NCBI RefSeq assembly: GCF_000786655.1
Contig: NZ_JROM01000041.1
Coordinates: forward strand, 112,897-176,896
DNA length: 64,000 bases
Origin: Kocuria marina
GTDB taxonomy: Bacteria; Actinomycetota; Actinomycetes; Actinomycetales; Micrococcaceae
Direction of reading: 5' to 3'
In this document: positions 18,761 to 30,000 of the stretch, in pieces
Layout of the letters: each line of letters opens with the position of its first letter
How positions within the stretch are numbered: position 1 is the stretch's first letter
Notes under the pieces: model-generated
Seen by the model: only the letters and a program-made list of their open reading frames with translations
What the model was told of the DNA's origin: nothing
The model's database searches: none
Program-made: the position numbers and the translations under genes

Positions 18761-20077
18761 TTATTCTCCGGCTTCCACCGGTGTGACGGACACGATGTCC
18801 CGCACCACGTCCAGCTCGCGCAGGGCCGCGACCGTGGCCATGAGGGACGCGTGTCGGCCGCTGTGCGTCACGAGCCGCAGCTGGGACATCCCGGGGGCGT
18901 CCGGGTCCTCGATCTGCAGCATCGTGGAGATCGAGACCCCGTGGTCCGCGAACACCTGGGCCAGTTGCGCGAGCGCACCCAGTCGGTCCGTGACGGCCAC
19001 CGTGATGGACAGCCGCGTGGTGGCGTCGTCCATGCTCACGGCGGGCAGCGCCGCGTAGGCGTCGAGCGGGATGCCCTGAGCTCCCAGCGCGATCGCGCGC
19101 GCCGCGGAGACGAGGTCGCCCAGCACCGCCGACGCCGTGGGGTGACCACCCGCGCCCTGTCCGTAGAACATGAGGGAACCCGCGTTCGCGGCCTCCACGA
19201 ACACCGCGTTGTACGCGCCGTGCACACCCGCGAGCACGTGGTCGCGCGGGATCATCACGGGGTTCACGCGCAGATTCACGCCGTCACCGCAGCGCTCGCC
19301 CACGGACAGCAGCTTGATCACGTACCCCGCCTCGCGGGCGGCCGCGACGTCCTGCGCCGTGATGCCCGTGATCCCCACGCAGTGCACGTCCGCGATCGTG
19401 TAGGTCGAGTGGAACGCGAGGGACGCGAGCACGGCGGCCTTGGCGGCGGCGTCGTGCCCCTCGACGTCCGCGGTGGGGTCCGCCTCGGCGTAGCCGAGCT
19501 CCTGAGCCTGCGCGAGGGCGTCGTCGAACGCGGCCCCCGTGGTGTCCATCTGGTCCAGGATGAAGTTGGTGGTCCCGTTCATGATGCCCAGGAAACGGTT
19601 GACCCGGTCCCCCGCGAGCGAGTCGCGCATGGGGCGCACGATGGGGATCGCACCGGCCACCGCGGCCTCATAGGACAGCTGGGCGCCCGAGGCCGCCGCG
19701 GCGTCGTGCAGTTCGCGCCCGTGCTCGGCGAGCAGCGCCTTGTTGCCCGTGATCACGGACTTCCCGGCGTTCAGGGCACGCAGCACACGCGTGCGCGTGG
19801 GTTCGATCCCGCCGGTCAGCTCCACCACCACGTCCGCGGCGTCGATCACCGCGTCCACGTCCGTGGTCAGCAGCTCCGCGGGCAGCTCCGTGTCCCGCGG
19901 GGCTTGCGGATTGCGCACGGCCACGCCGCTCAGCTCCAGGCACACGCCGCTGCGCAGGGCCAGCTCGTGGGCGTGGTTGAGCAGCACGCGGGCCACCTGG
20001 GAACCCACGGTGCCGGCACCCAGCAGGCCCACTTTCAGCACGGGCGTCTCGCGGTCGGTTGCGGGTGAAGTGTTCAT
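18761..20077 (-). CDS. hom: Homoserine dehydrogenase
   Basis: Reduces aspartate semialdehyde to homoserine, the branch to threonine and methionine. 438 residues: Rossmann motif [17 protein letters not shown] at 16-32, catalytic domain with [11 protein letters not shown], and a C-terminal ACT domain (about 355-435) that in relatives binds threonine for feedback inhibition. The ATG at 20077 has AGGAG very close (2 nt), so the exact start is slightly uncertain. Followed by thrC. Confidence 0.96.
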   Translation of the reverse strand: MNTSPATDRETPVLKVGLLGAGTVGSQVARVLLNHAHELALRSGVCLELSGVAVRNPQAPRDTELPAELLTTDVDAVIDAADVVVELTGGIEPTRTRVLRALNAGKSVITGNKALLAEHGRELHDAAAASGAQLSYEAAVAGAIPIVRPMRDSLAGDRVNRFLGIMNGTTNFILDQMDTTGAAFDDALAQAQELGYAEADPTADVEGHDAAAKAAVLASLAFHSTYTIADVHCVGITGITAQDVAAAREAGYVIKLLSVGERCGDGVNLRVNPVMIPRDHVLAGVHGAYNAVFVEAANAGSLMFYGQGAGGHPTASAVLGDLVSAARAIALGAQGIPLDAYAALPAVSMDDATTRLSITVAVTDRLGALAQLAQVFADHGVSISTMLQIEDPDAPGMSQLRLVTHSGRHASLMATVAALRELDVVRDIVSVTPVEAGE

Positions 20078-20247
20078 GGCTCCTGGTGTTCTGTCGGGGG
20101 CTTGCTGTCGGGGCGTGTCAATGGGTGGGGCCGCGCCCCGCGGGCGGTCGCGGCCCGGTGGGCGCGGCGAGGCGGGCGCGGCGGGGCGGCGTCCGGCGCG
20201 GTGGCGGGGTGCGACGTCGCTCGCGTACCTCGACCGCGCCGGGCGGC

Positions 20248-21678
20248 TCACACCCCGGTGTCGCGGGCGAGCAGATCCGTGAGGGACTCGCGGCGCACGA
20301 TTTCGCGGGTGGCACCGTCCGGTGCGACCGCCACGATCCCGGGGCGGGGCAGCCAGTTGTAGTTGCTGGACAGGGACCAGCAATACGCACCGGTCACGGG
20401 CACCACGAGCAGGTCACCCGCGGTGACGTCCCCGGGGAGGTAGACGTCCTTGACCACGATGTCACCGGACTCGCAGTGCTTGCCGACCACGCGCGAGAGC
20501 ACGGGGGTCTCCTCGGACACGCGGTTGGCGAGCACGGCGGTGTAGTCGGCGTCGTAGAGCACGGGACGGGCGTTGTCGCTCATGCCGCCGTCCACGGACA
20601 CGTACCGGCGCTGCACGCCCGGGCTGACCGTGACCGTCTTGACGGTGCCCACCGTATAGACCGTGCACCCGGAGGGCCCGGCGATGAACCGGCCCGGTTC
20701 GAAGGACAGGTGCGGGGTGGGCAGGTCCGAGGACTCGAGCACGGAAGTGAGCAGCGGGGCGAGGTCCGCGGCGATCGCGGCGACCTCGCGCGGGCTGTCC
20801 GCGGCGGTGTACGCCACACCGTGGCCGCCACCCAGGTCGATCTCGGGCAGCGTCACGTCCCAGCGCTCGGCCACGGTCTCGCGCAGCGCGAAGACGCGCT
20901 CGGCGGCCTGACCGAAGCCCTCCGCCGCGAAAATCTGGGATCCGATGTGGCAGTGCAGCCCGCGCAGGTCCAGTGCATCGGAGGCGTCAACGCATGCAGC
21001 CACGGCCACGAGTGCGGGAGAGTCCTCCCCCTCCTGCACGGGGTTCAGCGAGAGTCCGAACTTCTGGTCCTCGTGGGCGGTCGCGATGAACTCGTGCGTG
21101 GACGCGTGCACCCCCGGGGTCACGCGGATCATCACGGGCGCGCGGGTGCCGCGGTCGCGGGCCAGCCGTGCCACGAGCTCGATCTCGGCGAGCGAGTCCA
21201 CGACGATGCGTCCCACGCCCACCTCGAGGGCCCGGTCGAGTTCCTCCGCGGACTTGTTGTTGCCGTGCAACGCGATCCGGCCCGGGGCCACACCCGCGGC
21301 GAGCGCCACGGCGAGTTCCCCGCCGGAGGCGGTGTCGATATTGAGGCCCTCCTCCGTGGCCCACCGCGCCACGGCGGTGTTGAGCAGGGCCTTGGAGGCG
21401 TAGTAGACCTCGAGTTCCACGCCGAGAGGATTCAGGGCGGCCTCGAACGCCTCGCGGAAACCGCGGGCGCGGTCCCGGAAGGTCCGTTCAGAGACTACGT
21501 AGCTCGGGGAACCGTGGCGCGCGGCGATCTCGGTCACGGGCACGGAATCCACGGTGACGCACCCCGTGTCATCCCGGGCGTACTGGGACGTGAAGACCAC
21601 GGGGTCCAGTGCCGCGGGGTCCGCGGGGACCTGCAGCCAGGCCGGGGCGAGCGGGTGGGCGGGAGCGAGTTCGGTCAT
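20248..21678 (-). CDS. lysA: Diaminopimelate decarboxylase
   Basis: PLP enzyme making lysine from meso-diaminopimelate. Fold III signature: Schiff-base lysine in VYYASKALLN near residue 95, HGNNKSAEEL, GLHCHIGSQIF, DLGGGHGVAY near 285, and the substrate-binding CESGDI. 476 residues. The ATG at 21678 has AAAGGATG inside the end of argS; the genes are 4 bp apart. The 170-bp gap to hom is extremely GC-rich with no ORF. Confidence 0.96.
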   Translation of the reverse strand: MTELAPAHPLAPAWLQVPADPAALDPVVFTSQYARDDTGCVTVDSVPVTEIAARHGSPSYVVSERTFRDRARGFREAFEAALNPLGVELEVYYASKALLNTAVARWATEEGLNIDTASGGELAVALAAGVAPGRIALHGNNKSAEELDRALEVGVGRIVVDSLAEIELVARLARDRGTRAPVMIRVTPGVHASTHEFIATAHEDQKFGLSLNPVQEGEDSPALVAVAACVDASDALDLRGLHCHIGSQIFAAEGFGQAAERVFALRETVAERWDVTLPEIDLGGGHGVAYTAADSPREVAAIAADLAPLLTSVLESSDLPTPHLSFEPGRFIAGPSGCTVYTVGTVKTVTVSPGVQRRYVSVDGGMSDNARPVLYDADYTAVLANRVSEETPVLSRVVGKHCESGDIVVKDVYLPGDVTAGDLLVVPVTGAYCWSLSSNYNWLPRPGIVAVAPDGATREIVRRESLTDLLARDTGV

Positions 21679-21682
21679 GGGA

Positions 21683-23353
21683 TCACATCCTTTCGGGAGC
21701 GGAGACGCCCAGCAGGTCCAGCCCGTTGGCGAGCACCTGGCGTACGGCGTCGTTGAGCCACAGGCGGGTGTGGTGGACGGGTGCCACGGGGTCCTCGCCC
21801 TGCGGGGTGACCCGGCACGCGTCGTACCAGCGGTGGTACGCCCCGGCCAGGGCCTCGAGGTGGCGCGCCACGCGGTGCGGTTCGCGCAGGGCCGCGGCCT
21901 GGGCGACGACGGACGGGTACTGTCCGAGCGCTGCCAACAGGTCCGCTTCGCGCGGGTGCTCGAGCAGGGACGCGTCGAACCGGGCGGCACCGGACTCGTC
22001 CGCGCGGGAGACACCGGCGGCGTGGGCGTTGCGCTCTACGGCGCACGTGCGCGCGTGGGCGTACTGGACGTAGAAGACCGGGTTCTCGTTGGAGCGCTTG
22101 GTCAGCACGTCCAGGTCGATGTCGATGTTGGAGTCCACGGAATAGCGGGTCAGCGAGTACCGCGCGGCGTCCACGCCCACGGCCTCCACGAGGTCCTCCA
22201 TGGTCACCACGGTGCCCGCGCGCTTGGACATCCGCAACGCGGTGCCGTCCTTGACGAGGTTGACCATCTGACCGATCAGCACCTCGACGGCGTCCGGGGA
22301 GTCCCCGAGCGCGGCCGCGGCGGCCTTGAGCCGGGCCACGTAGCCGTGGTGGTCCGCGCCGAGCATGTAGATGCACAGGTCCGCGCCGCGATCCCGCTTG
22401 TTCTTGAAGTACGCGATGTCCCCCGCGATGTACGCGGCGTGACCGTCCGACTTGATGACCACGCGGTCCTTGTCGTCCCCGTGATCGGTGGAGCGCAGCC
22501 ACCATGCACCGTCCTCGAAGTACAACGCGTCCGAGAAACGCAGCTGGTCGAGCAGCTTCTCGACCTGGCCGTCCTCGAACAGCGAGTTCTCGTGGAAGAA
22601 GACGTCGAAGTCCACGCCGAACTCGTGCAGCGAGGACTTGATCTGGGCGAACATCAGCTCCACGCCCGCGGCGCGGAAGACCTCCTGCGGGTCCTCGGAC
22701 TCCAGGGCGTCCGGGTGCTCGGCGAGGACCTCGTCCGCGATGTCCGAGATGTACTGGCCACCGTAGCCGTCCTCGGGAGCGGCCTCACCGCGGGCACGGG
22801 CCAGCAGGGACCGGGCGAAGCGGTCGATCTGGTTGCCGTGGTCGTTGAAGTAGTACTCCCGCACGACCGAGGCGCCCTGCGAATCCAGGATGCGGGCCAG
22901 CGAGTCACCCACGGCGGCCCACCGCGTGCCGCCCAGGTGGATCGGGCCGGTGGGGTTCGCGGAGACGAACTCGAGGTTGATGGTGGTGCCGGACAGGGTG
23001 TCCGCCGTCCCGAAGGCGCGGCCCTGCTCCACGATCGACTGCGCGAGCTCACCGGCCGCGGCGGCGTCGAGGGTGACGTTGAGGAAGCCCGGCCCGGCGA
23101 TGTCCACGGTCTTCACACCGGGCACGGCCGACAGGCGCTCGGAGAGGATCTGCGCGACGTCCCGGGGAGGACGGCCCACCTTCTTGGCCACCTGCATGGC
23201 CACGGTGGTGGCCCAGTCCCCGTGCTCACGGTTCTTGGGTCGCTCCACCTTCGCGTGCGGGAGTTCGGCGCCGTCCACCGGGGTCAGTTCACCGGCGGCC
23301 ACGGCGTCCTGCAGGCATGCTGACACGGCGGAGGAAAGTTCTTCAGGAGTCAC
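21683..23353 (-). CDS. argS: Arginyl-tRNA synthetase
   Basis: Class I synthetase, 556 residues. The HIGH-type motif is in [13 protein letters not shown] near residue 137 and the KMSKS-type loop is [10 protein letters not shown] near 372. The C-terminal anticodon-binding DALR domain (HARTCAVER to RMC-terminal APERM) is complete. I chose GTG at 23353: a TACACT hexamer ends 6 nt upstream with no RBS, suggesting leaderless mRNA. It is divergent from tRNA-Arg(CCG), 123 bp away. Confidence 0.96.
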   Translation of the reverse strand: MTPEELSSAVSACLQDAVAAGELTPVDGAELPHAKVERPKNREHGDWATTVAMQVAKKVGRPPRDVAQILSERLSAVPGVKTVDIAGPGFLNVTLDAAAAGELAQSIVEQGRAFGTADTLSGTTINLEFVSANPTGPIHLGGTRWAAVGDSLARILDSQGASVVREYYFNDHGNQIDRFARSLLARARGEAAPEDGYGGQYISDIADEVLAEHPDALESEDPQEVFRAAGVELMFAQIKSSLHEFGVDFDVFFHENSLFEDGQVEKLLDQLRFSDALYFEDGAWWLRSTDHGDDKDRVVIKSDGHAAYIAGDIAYFKNKRDRGADLCIYMLGADHHGYVARLKAAAAALGDSPDAVEVLIGQMVNLVKDGTALRMSKRAGTVVTMEDLVEAVGVDAARYSLTRYSVDSNIDIDLDVLTKRSNENPVFYVQYAHARTCAVERNAHAAGVSRADESGAARFDASLLEHPREADLLAALGQYPSVVAQAAALREPHRVARHLEALAGAYHRWYDACRVTPQGEDPVAPVHHTRLWLNDAVRQVLANGLDLLGVSAPERM

Positions 23354-23359
23354 CGTGCC

Positions 23360-23365
23360 AGTGTA
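23360..23365 (-). promoter_or_regulatory. -10 element of argS, predicted leaderless start
   Basis: TACACT on the minus strand, 6 nt before the GTG start of argS, no Shine-Dalgarno between. No convincing -35 hexamer. Confidence 0.5.
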
Positions 23366-23476
23366 ACGGCGCGGGAGCACCCCGCTCGATCCGCGTCGAT
23401 TGGTGCGCCCGCGCGACCTGGTAGTATCGTCGAGTTGTCGTCGCGGCCCGGGTTTCCCGGGTTCGTGACATGACCC

Positions 23477-23552
23477 GCCCGCGTAGCTCAGTGGATAGAG
23501 CGTCTGCCTCCGGAGCAGAAGGTCGTAGGTTCGAATCCTGTCGCGGGCACCA
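23477..23552 (+). tRNA. tRNA-Arg (anticodon CCG)
   Basis: Full cloverleaf of 76 nt with encoded CCA: acceptor GCCCGCG/CGCGGGC, D arm with AGCTCAGTGGATAGAGC, anticodon stem TCTGC/GCAGA enclosing CTCCGGA (anticodon CCG, reads CGG), T loop TTCGAAT. It is beside, and divergent from, argS, the synthetase that charges it. Confidence 0.96.
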
Positions 23553-23554
23553 CG

Positions 23555-23582
23555 AATGCCCTCCCCTCGGGGAGGGCATTTT
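23555..23582 (+). terminator. Intrinsic terminator after tRNA-Arg
   Basis: 11-bp stem AATGCCCTCCC / GGGAGGGCATT with CTCG loop, then TTTT. It starts 3 nt after the CCA end. Confidence 0.85.
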
Positions 23583-23647
23583 CGCGTTCACGGACCCCGC
23601 GCCCCACCGGGTCGGCACCCGGACCGCGGGTGGTCCGGGCCAGCGGG

Positions 23648-24019
23648 TCAGCGATGACCGCGGCGCTGCTCGCGGGTCCTCAGGTGGGGGTTCAGTTCGA
23701 GCGGGTCGTACTCGTTGACCACGGAATCGCTGCCGTAGTGCTCCTCGAGCAGTTGGTCCTCCTCCACCGGGCGGGGCGGAGCCGTGCGCCGCAGCACGAC
23801 CCCCACGATCGTGAACACACCACCCACCGCGAGGGTTCCGAAGCCCACCGCGATCATGGTCCACCCGCGCGCGTTCAGGGGTTCTCCCCCGTGGTCCGCC
23901 GCGGCCCGGCTCATCGCCACGAGACCCTCCGGCAGGGTGAAACAACACACGAACAACAGAAGCAGCCCCACCGCGGTGATGACGGACGTGGAACGTTGTC
24001 TGCGGTGGGGCTGCTTCAT
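23648..24019 (-). CDS. Small two-helix membrane protein, unknown function
   Basis: 123 residues from ATG 24019: basic N-terminus, helix one (about 12-32, Cys- and Leu-rich), short outside loop, helix two (about 52-75), then an acidic cytosolic tail (VEEDQLLEEHYGSD) ending in basic residues. I do not recognise a family. It starts 4 bp after the stop of the ABC ATPase gene above it, so it is probably co-transcribed with that importer. An in-frame longer start exists but would overlap the ATPase gene. Confidence 0.65.
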   Translation of the reverse strand: MKQPHRRQRSTSVITAVGLLLLFVCCFTLPEGLVAMSRAAADHGGEPLNARGWTMIAVGFGTLAVGGVFTIVGVVLRRTAPPRPVEEDQLLEEHYGSDSVVNEYDPLELNPHLRTREQRRGHR

Positions 24020-24023
24020 GGGA

Positions 24024-24932
24024 TCAATGACCTTCCGGTGACACCCCCGGTGCGGAGGAACCACCCGTTGGGGCACCGTGGGCACGGGCACCCCGGGACG
24101 GGGCACCGGCCGGTTCGGCGCTACGAGCTGTCTCCAGAAGCGTAGCGTCATCCAGGGCGGGCTCGCCCGTGGCCGCTTGCAGCTTGCGGAACTCGGCGAG
24201 CAGGTCCGCCACGGTGGCCTCGGCCTTCTGCTGGGCGTCCAGCTCGAAGAGGATCCGGCCCTCGTGCATCATGATGAGCCGGTTGCCCAACCGCAGTGCC
24301 TGTTCCATGTTGTGCGTGACCATGAGCGTGGTCAGGTGCCGCTCGTTGACGATCCGCTCGGTGATCTCCGTGACGTGCTGCGCACGCTGGGGATCCAGGG
24401 CGGCGGTGTGCTCGTCCAGCAACAGGATCTCGGGTGCGGAGAACGTGGCCATGAGCAGGGACAACGCCTGGCGTTGCCCGCCGGACAACAGGCCCACCTT
24501 GGCCCCGAGCCGGTGCTCCAGACCCAGTTCGAGCGTCTTGAGCTCCTGCTCGAACTCGTGGCGCCGGGCGCGGGTGACGCCGCGCGCGAGTCCACGGGAG
24601 CGACCGCGGCGCTGCGCGATGGCCATGTTCTGCTCGATGCTCAGGGTGGGCGAGGACCCCTTCATGGGGTCCTGGAACACCCGGGAGATCCACGTGGCCT
24701 TGCGGTGCTCGGGCAGCCGCGTGACGTCCCGGTCCCCCACCGTGATCCGGCCGCTGTCCGGGATGATCGTCCCGGACACCGTGTTGAGCAGTGTGGATTT
24801 GCCCGCACCGTTGGAGCCGATGACCGTGACGAAGTCCCCGGGGTTGACCGTGAGGCTCACCCCGTTCAACGCCACGCGTTCGTTGACCGTCCCGGCGAAG
24901 AACGTCTTGCGCACGTCCTGTACGTTCAACAT
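24024..24932 (-). CDS. ABC transporter ATPase (TrpXYZ-type importer)
   Basis: Cytoplasmic ATPase, 302 residues. Walker A GSNGAGKST near 39-47, signature LLSGGQRQALS, Walker B ILLLDEHTAALDP (His replaces the usual Pro after Asp-Glu), H-loop VTHNM. The 45-residue C-terminal tail is low-complexity. It follows the permease gene by 4 bp. With the binding protein it matches the uncharacterised COG2984/4120/1101-type importers, some of which are tryptophan-linked; the substrate here is unknown. Confidence 0.88.
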   Translation of the reverse strand: MLNVQDVRKTFFAGTVNERVALNGVSLTVNPGDFVTVIGSNGAGKSTLLNTVSGTIIPDSGRITVGDRDVTRLPEHRKATWISRVFQDPMKGSSPTLSIEQNMAIAQRRGRSRGLARGVTRARRHEFEQELKTLELGLEHRLGAKVGLLSGGQRQALSLLMATFSAPEILLLDEHTAALDPQRAQHVTEITERIVNERHLTTLMVTHNMEQALRLGNRLIMMHEGRILFELDAQQKAEATVADLLAEFRKLQAATGEPALDDATLLETARSAEPAGAPSRGARAHGAPTGGSSAPGVSPEGH

Positions 24933-24936
24933 CCGA

Positions 24937-25896
24937 TCACGCTCCCGTTCGTCCGGACACGCCGGCGTCCACGGTGCGCCGGGCGTGGGATCGCACGTCC
25001 GCCTGCACCGCTTGCGCGGCCCTGAGGGTGCGGTGGCGCTTCCACCGCTTGTACACGCCGAGCTGCGGCAGCACGAGCGCGATCACCACGAGCACCGCGG
25101 AGATCAGCTTCATGTCCGAGGGGTTCAACCCCGCCTGCAGCGCCACGGTGATCACCAGGCGGTACAGCACGGAACCGAGGATCACCGCGAGCGTGGCGAT
25201 CACCACGGTGCGCGTGCCGAAGATGCCCTGGCCGAGGATCACCGAGGCGAGGCCCACGACGATCATGCCGATACCCATGCCGATGTCCGCGAAGCCCTGG
25301 TACTGCGCGATCAACGCACCGGACAGGCCCACCAGGGCGTTGGACAGGCACAGACCGAGGATCTTCTGCCGGTCCGTGTTCACGCCGAACGAGCGGATCA
25401 TCTCCGGGTTGTCACCCGTGGCCTGCATGGCCAGACCGGCGTCCGTGTACAGGAACCAGTCCAGTGCGAGCTTCACGAGCAAGACACCGACCAAAAGCAA
25501 CAGCACTCCCACGACCGTCCCCTGCAGCCCGGCCTCGCGCAGGGGCGTGAAGACGGTCTCCTCGCGCAACAGCGCGAGATTGGCCTTGCCACCCATGAGC
25601 CGCAGGTTCACGGAGTACAGAGCGGTCATGGTCAGGATGCCCGCGAGCAGCCCGTTGATCCGCGCCTTGGTGTGCAGCAGCGCGGTGATCAGACCGGCGA
25701 AGGCGCCGGCCACGAAGCCCACGACGGTCGCCAACCACGGGCTGCCGCCGTGCAGGATCACCATGGCCGCGGTGGCCGCCCCGCTCGTGAAGGACTGGTC
25801 CACGGTGAGGTCCGGGAAGTCCAGCACGCGGAACGTGAGGTACACGCCCAGGGCCATGATCGCGTAGATCAGCCCCAGTTCGATTCCAGCGATCAC
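24937..25896 (-). CDS. ABC transporter permease
   Basis: Hydrophobic protein of 319 residues with 8-9 helices and a basic C-terminal tail. It has the branched-chain/ribose-type permease plan, with the family segment LTVDQSFTSGAATAAM and GLIYAIMALGVYLTFRVLD near the N-terminus. GTG start at 25896, 5 bp after the stop of the binding-protein gene. Forms the membrane channel for the importer encoded around it. Confidence 0.88.
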   Translation of the reverse strand: MIAGIELGLIYAIMALGVYLTFRVLDFPDLTVDQSFTSGAATAAMVILHGGSPWLATVVGFVAGAFAGLITALLHTKARINGLLAGILTMTALYSVNLRLMGGKANLALLREETVFTPLREAGLQGTVVGVLLLLVGVLLVKLALDWFLYTDAGLAMQATGDNPEMIRSFGVNTDRQKILGLCLSNALVGLSGALIAQYQGFADIGMGIGMIVVGLASVILGQGIFGTRTVVIATLAVILGSVLYRLVITVALQAGLNPSDMKLISAVLVVIALVLPQLGVYKRWKRHRTLRAAQAVQADVRSHARRTVDAGVSGRTGA

Positions 25897-25901
25897 CGGT
25901 G

Positions 25902-26888
25902 TTACTCGATGACTTGGTCGGCCTGGTCCCGCAGGCTCTGCGGGATCTCCACGCCCATGGCCTTGGCGGCCTTGGCGTTGATGATGAGCTTGGTCTCCTT
26001 CTGGGACTCCACGGCCATCTCGCCGGGCTTGGCGCCGTCCTTGAGGATGCGCACCGCCATCTCACCGGTCTGCTTGCCGAGGTCCGTGTAGTTGATCCCC
26101 TGGGTCGCCAGGGCACCGCGCTCCACGGAGTCGCCCTCACCCGCGATCAACGGGATCTTCTTGGCCTCCGCGGCGGAGATCACGGCTTCGAGACCGGCCA
26201 CGACCTTGTTGTCGGTGGGAACGTAGATGGAGTCGGTGTCGAAGGACTCGGCGGCCTGAGCCACCTCCGCCGTGGTGGTCACGGTCTTCTCCTCGACCTT
26301 CAGGCCCTCGGCCTGCGCGGCCTTCTTGGCCTCGTCCACCTGCACCTGCGAGTTGGTCTCACCGGAGCTGTAGATGATGCCCACGGACTTGGCGCCGGGC
26401 TTGAGCTTCTTGATGAGCTGGATCTGCTCGGCCACGGGGTTCATGTCCGTGGTGCCGGTGACGTTGGCGCCGGGCGCGCCCATGGAGTTCACGAGCCCCG
26501 CGTCCACGGGATCGGTCACGGCGGTGAACAGGACGGGCTTGTCCGTGACAGCCTGGGCCAGGGACTGAGCGGACGGCGTGGCGATGCCCAGGATCAGGTC
26601 TTCGTTGGAGGACGCGAAGTTGGAGGCGATGTTGGTCGCGGTGGCCTGGTCGCCGGAGGCGTTCTGCACGTCCAGGGTGAGGTTCTCACCCTCCGTGTAG
26701 CCGCCGTCCTTGAGAGCCTGCACGAAACCTTCGCGGGCGGCGTCGAGCGAGGGGTGCTCCACGAACTGCGAGATGCCCACGGTGACCTTCTTGGTCTCGC
26801 CGGACTGCCCACCGTTGTCGGATCCGCAACCTGTGAGCAGCAACGCCGCGGTGGTGGCCACGGCGGCGACCGGGAGTAAACGCTTCAT
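25902..26888 (-). CDS. ABC transporter substrate-binding lipoprotein
   Basis: 328 residues. Signal peptide with lipobox LLLTGC (Cys about 21), so it is lipid-anchored outside the membrane. The mature domain is the PF04392-like periplasmic-binding fold (VTVGISQFVEHPSLDAAREG, LFTAVTDPVDAGLV, GIIYSSGETNSQVQVDEAK, SIYVPTDNKVV). First gene of the importer operon; RBS AAAGG upstream. The leader region to hrpA is AT-richer (TAGGTAATAT), a likely promoter; no T-box or known riboswitch is seen. Confidence 0.9.
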   Translation of the reverse strand: MKRLLPVAAVATTAALLLTGCGSDNGGQSGETKKVTVGISQFVEHPSLDAAREGFVQALKDGGYTEGENLTLDVQNASGDQATATNIASNFASSNEDLILGIATPSAQSLAQAVTDKPVLFTAVTDPVDAGLVNSMGAPGANVTGTTDMNPVAEQIQLIKKLKPGAKSVGIIYSSGETNSQVQVDEAKKAAQAEGLKVEEKTVTTTAEVAQAAESFDTDSIYVPTDNKVVAGLEAVISAAEAKKIPLIAGEGDSVERGALATQGINYTDLGKQTGEMAVRILKDGAKPGEMAVESQKETKLIINAKAAKAMGVEIPQSLRDQADQVIE

Positions 26889-27036
26889 GACGGGTAATTC
26901 CTTTCCCCGGGGATCAATGATGAGTGGATATTACCTAACAATCGGTCGAAAAAGAGACGCAGCTCACATGTGCGGACAATCGGGCGCGTCGTCGGGCCCC
27001 CGCAGCGGCCCGTGGGCGCGTGTCGGCCGGGGCCCG

Positions 27037-27042
27037 TAGACT
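27037..27042 (+). promoter_or_regulatory. -10 element of hrpA
   Basis: TAGACT within GTAGACTCTTC, an 11-mer also found at the guaB1 start. Predicted transcript begins a few bases before the ATG at 27054. Confidence 0.5.
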
Positions 27043-27053
27043 CTTCCGTTGAC

Positions 27054-30000
27054 ATGACTGAGCCCCGCATCCAGCCCCGCATCGTGTACCCGGAAGACCT
27101 CCCCGTCAGCGCGCGCCGGGAGGACATCATGGCCGCGATCCGCGATCACCAGGTCGTGGTGATCGCGGGTGAGACCGGTTCCGGCAAGACCACCCAGCTA
27201 CCCAAGATGTGTCTGGAGCTGGGCCTGGGGGACGGCGGTCTGATCGGCCACACCCAGCCGCGCAGGATCGCGGCGCGTTCGGTGGCCGAGCGCATCGCCC
27301 ACGAACTCGGACAGCGCGTGGGCGACACCGTGGGCTACCAGGTGCGCTTCACGTCCGAGGTGGGCAAGAACTCGCGGATCAAGCTCATGACGGACGGCAT
27401 CCTGCTGGCCGAGATCAGCCACGACCCGCAGCTGTCGCGCTACAACGCGATCATCATCGACGAGGCCCACGAGCGCTCCCTCAACATCGACTTCCTGCTG
27501 GGCTACCTCAAACGACTGCTCCCCCAGCGCCCCGACCTGAAGATCGTCATCACGTCCGCGACGATCGACCCGCAACGCTTCGCCGAGCACTTCGCGCTGC
27601 CGGACCCGCAGCACCCGGACGCCGATCCGGAGCCCGCCCCGATCATCGAGGTCTCCGGGCGCACCTACCCCGTGGAGATCCGCTACCGGCCCCTGACCCA
27701 GGAGCGCAGCGGGGACGGCGGCGAGGACGAGGACGACACCGGTGACGGCCTCGCGGACGAGGACCGCGACCCGATCGACGCCGTGTGCGACGCCGTCGTG
27801 GAACTCTCGCGCGAACCCCGCGGGGACATCCTCGTGTTCTTCGCGGGCGAGCGCGAGATCCGGGACGCCCAGGACGCGCTGCACAAGGTCATCGACTCGC
27901 ACCGCTCCCTGGCCGGGACCCAGATCCTGCCGCTGTTCGGGCGACTGTCCATGGCCGAGCAGAACCGTGTGTTCGCGCCGTCCACGCACCGCCGGATCGT
28001 GCTCGCGACCAACGTGGCCGAGACCTCGCTCACGGTCCCGGGGATCAAGTACGTGATCGACCCGGGCACCGCCCGGATCTCCCGCTACTCGGCGCGCACC
28101 AAGATCCAGCGCCTGCCCATCGAGCGGATCTCCCAGGCGTCGGCCCGGCAACGTGCGGGGCGCTCGGGGCGTACGTCCGACGGCGTGTGCATCCGGTTGT
28201 ACTCCGAGGAGGACTTCGAGTCCCGGCCGGAGTACACGGACCCGGAGATCCTGCGCACCAACCTCGCCGCGGTCATCCTGCAGATGATCTCGGTGGGCGT
28301 GGTGGAGCAACCGCACGACATCACCCGGTTCCCGTTCGTGCAGAAACCCGATGCGCGCGCGGTCAGGGACGGGGTGGTGCTGCTACGCGAACTCGGCGCC
28401 CTGCGCTCGGGTGCGGCGGACGCGGGCGACGACGCGGCGTCGTCGTCCGCGCGTGACGGGCACCGGGAGCGGCGCTCGCGGTCCGGACGTCACCGCGGTC
28501 GGCAGAGCGGACCGCGGGGTCCGCTGACCCGCACGGGCGAGGTGCTCGCCGCGCTGCCGGTGGACCCGCGACTGGGCCGGATGATCGTGGAGTCGCAGCG
28601 CCGGGGTTGCGTGCGCGAGGTGCTCGTGCTCACGGCCGCGCTCACGGTGCAGGACCCGCGGGAACGCCCACTCGAGAAGCGCCAGGCGGCGGACGAGTTC
28701 CACGCGCGTTTCCGCGACAAGACCTCCGACTTCCTGTCCTACGGTCTGCTGTGGCAGTACCTGCAGGAGCAGCAGAGCGAGCTGTCCTCGTCCCAGTTCC
28801 GCAGGCTGTGCCGACGCGAGTACCTGAACTTCCTGCGGATCCGCGAGTGGCAGGACCTCTACGCGCAGCTGCGGCAGATCGCACGCCAGGTGGGGATCGA
28901 TGCCGGGGCGTCCCGGGAGATCGACGTCGCCTCGCACCAGGAGGCCGTGCACAAGAGCCTGCTGTCCGGGCTGCTGAGCAACATCGGCGTGCGGGACGAA
29001 CGCACGCGCGAGTACCGCGGCGCGCGCGGGACCAAGTTCGCGATCTTCCCGGGCTCGGCGCTGTTCAAGACGTCCCCGGACTGGCTCGTGTCCGCGGAAC
29101 TCGTGGAGACCTCCCGCTTGTGGGCGCGCACCAACGCGGCGATCAAGCCCGAGTGGGCCGAGGAGATCGCGCCGCAGCTCGTCAAGCGCAGCTACTCCGA
29201 ACCCCACTGGTCCCGTTCCCGCGGGGCCGTGATGGCCTACGAGAAGGTCACGCTCTACGGGCTGCCCGTGGTGTCCGAACGGTCCGTGTTGTTCTCCCGG
29301 ATCGATCCCGAGCTCTCCCGGGAACTTTTCATCCGCCACGCGCTCGTGGAGGGTGACTGGCAGACCCGCCACACGTTCGTCAAGCGCAATCGCAAGGCCC
29401 TGGCCCAGGTCGAGGAGCTCGAGAACCGCATGCGCCGCAAGGACCTGCGCGTGGACGACCAGGTGCTGTTCGACTTCTACGACGCGCGCGTGCCCGCGGA
29501 CGTGGTCTCCCAGCGGCATTTCGATGCGTGGTGGAAGAAGGCCCGCCAGCGGGACGAGCACCTGCTGGACCTCACTCCCGAGGACCTGATCGCGCCCGAG
29601 GTCGCGGAGCTGGACACGGCCTCCTTCCCGCGGTCCTGGACCGTGGCGTCCCCGGACGGCGAGCTGAGCCTGGACCTGGACTATGAATTCGCACCAGGGG
29701 CGGACACCGCGGACGGCGTCACGGTGCGGGTCCCCGTGCTGTTCCTGGACCGCCTGGCCCCCGAGCAGTTCGAGTGGCACATCCCCGGGCTGCGCGTGGA
29801 ACTCGTGACCGCGCTGATCAAATCGCTGCCCAAGGCCGTGCGGCGCAACTTCGTGCCCGCCCCGGACACCGCCGTCACCGCCGTGAAGCACCTGGACGCC
29901 GAGTTCGACCCGGCCCACGACTCCCTCCTGGAGTCCCTGGCCACCGTGCTGCGGCGGTTGCGGGGTCACCCCGTCCAGGCCTCGGACTTCCACCCGGAGG

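Noticed and set aside
26889..27053. Possible T-box or riboswitch before the ABC importer
   Set aside because: No T-box bulge sequence, specifier loop or terminator-antiterminator pair seen; only an AT-rich promoter-like tract.
26960..27053. hrpA start 28 codons upstream of ATG 27054 at 26970
   Set aside because: The upstream frame codes for Gly/Pro/Arg-rich low-value sequence; the RNA-helicase family begins at the MTEPRIQPRI segment and the -10 at 27037 lies within the longer version.
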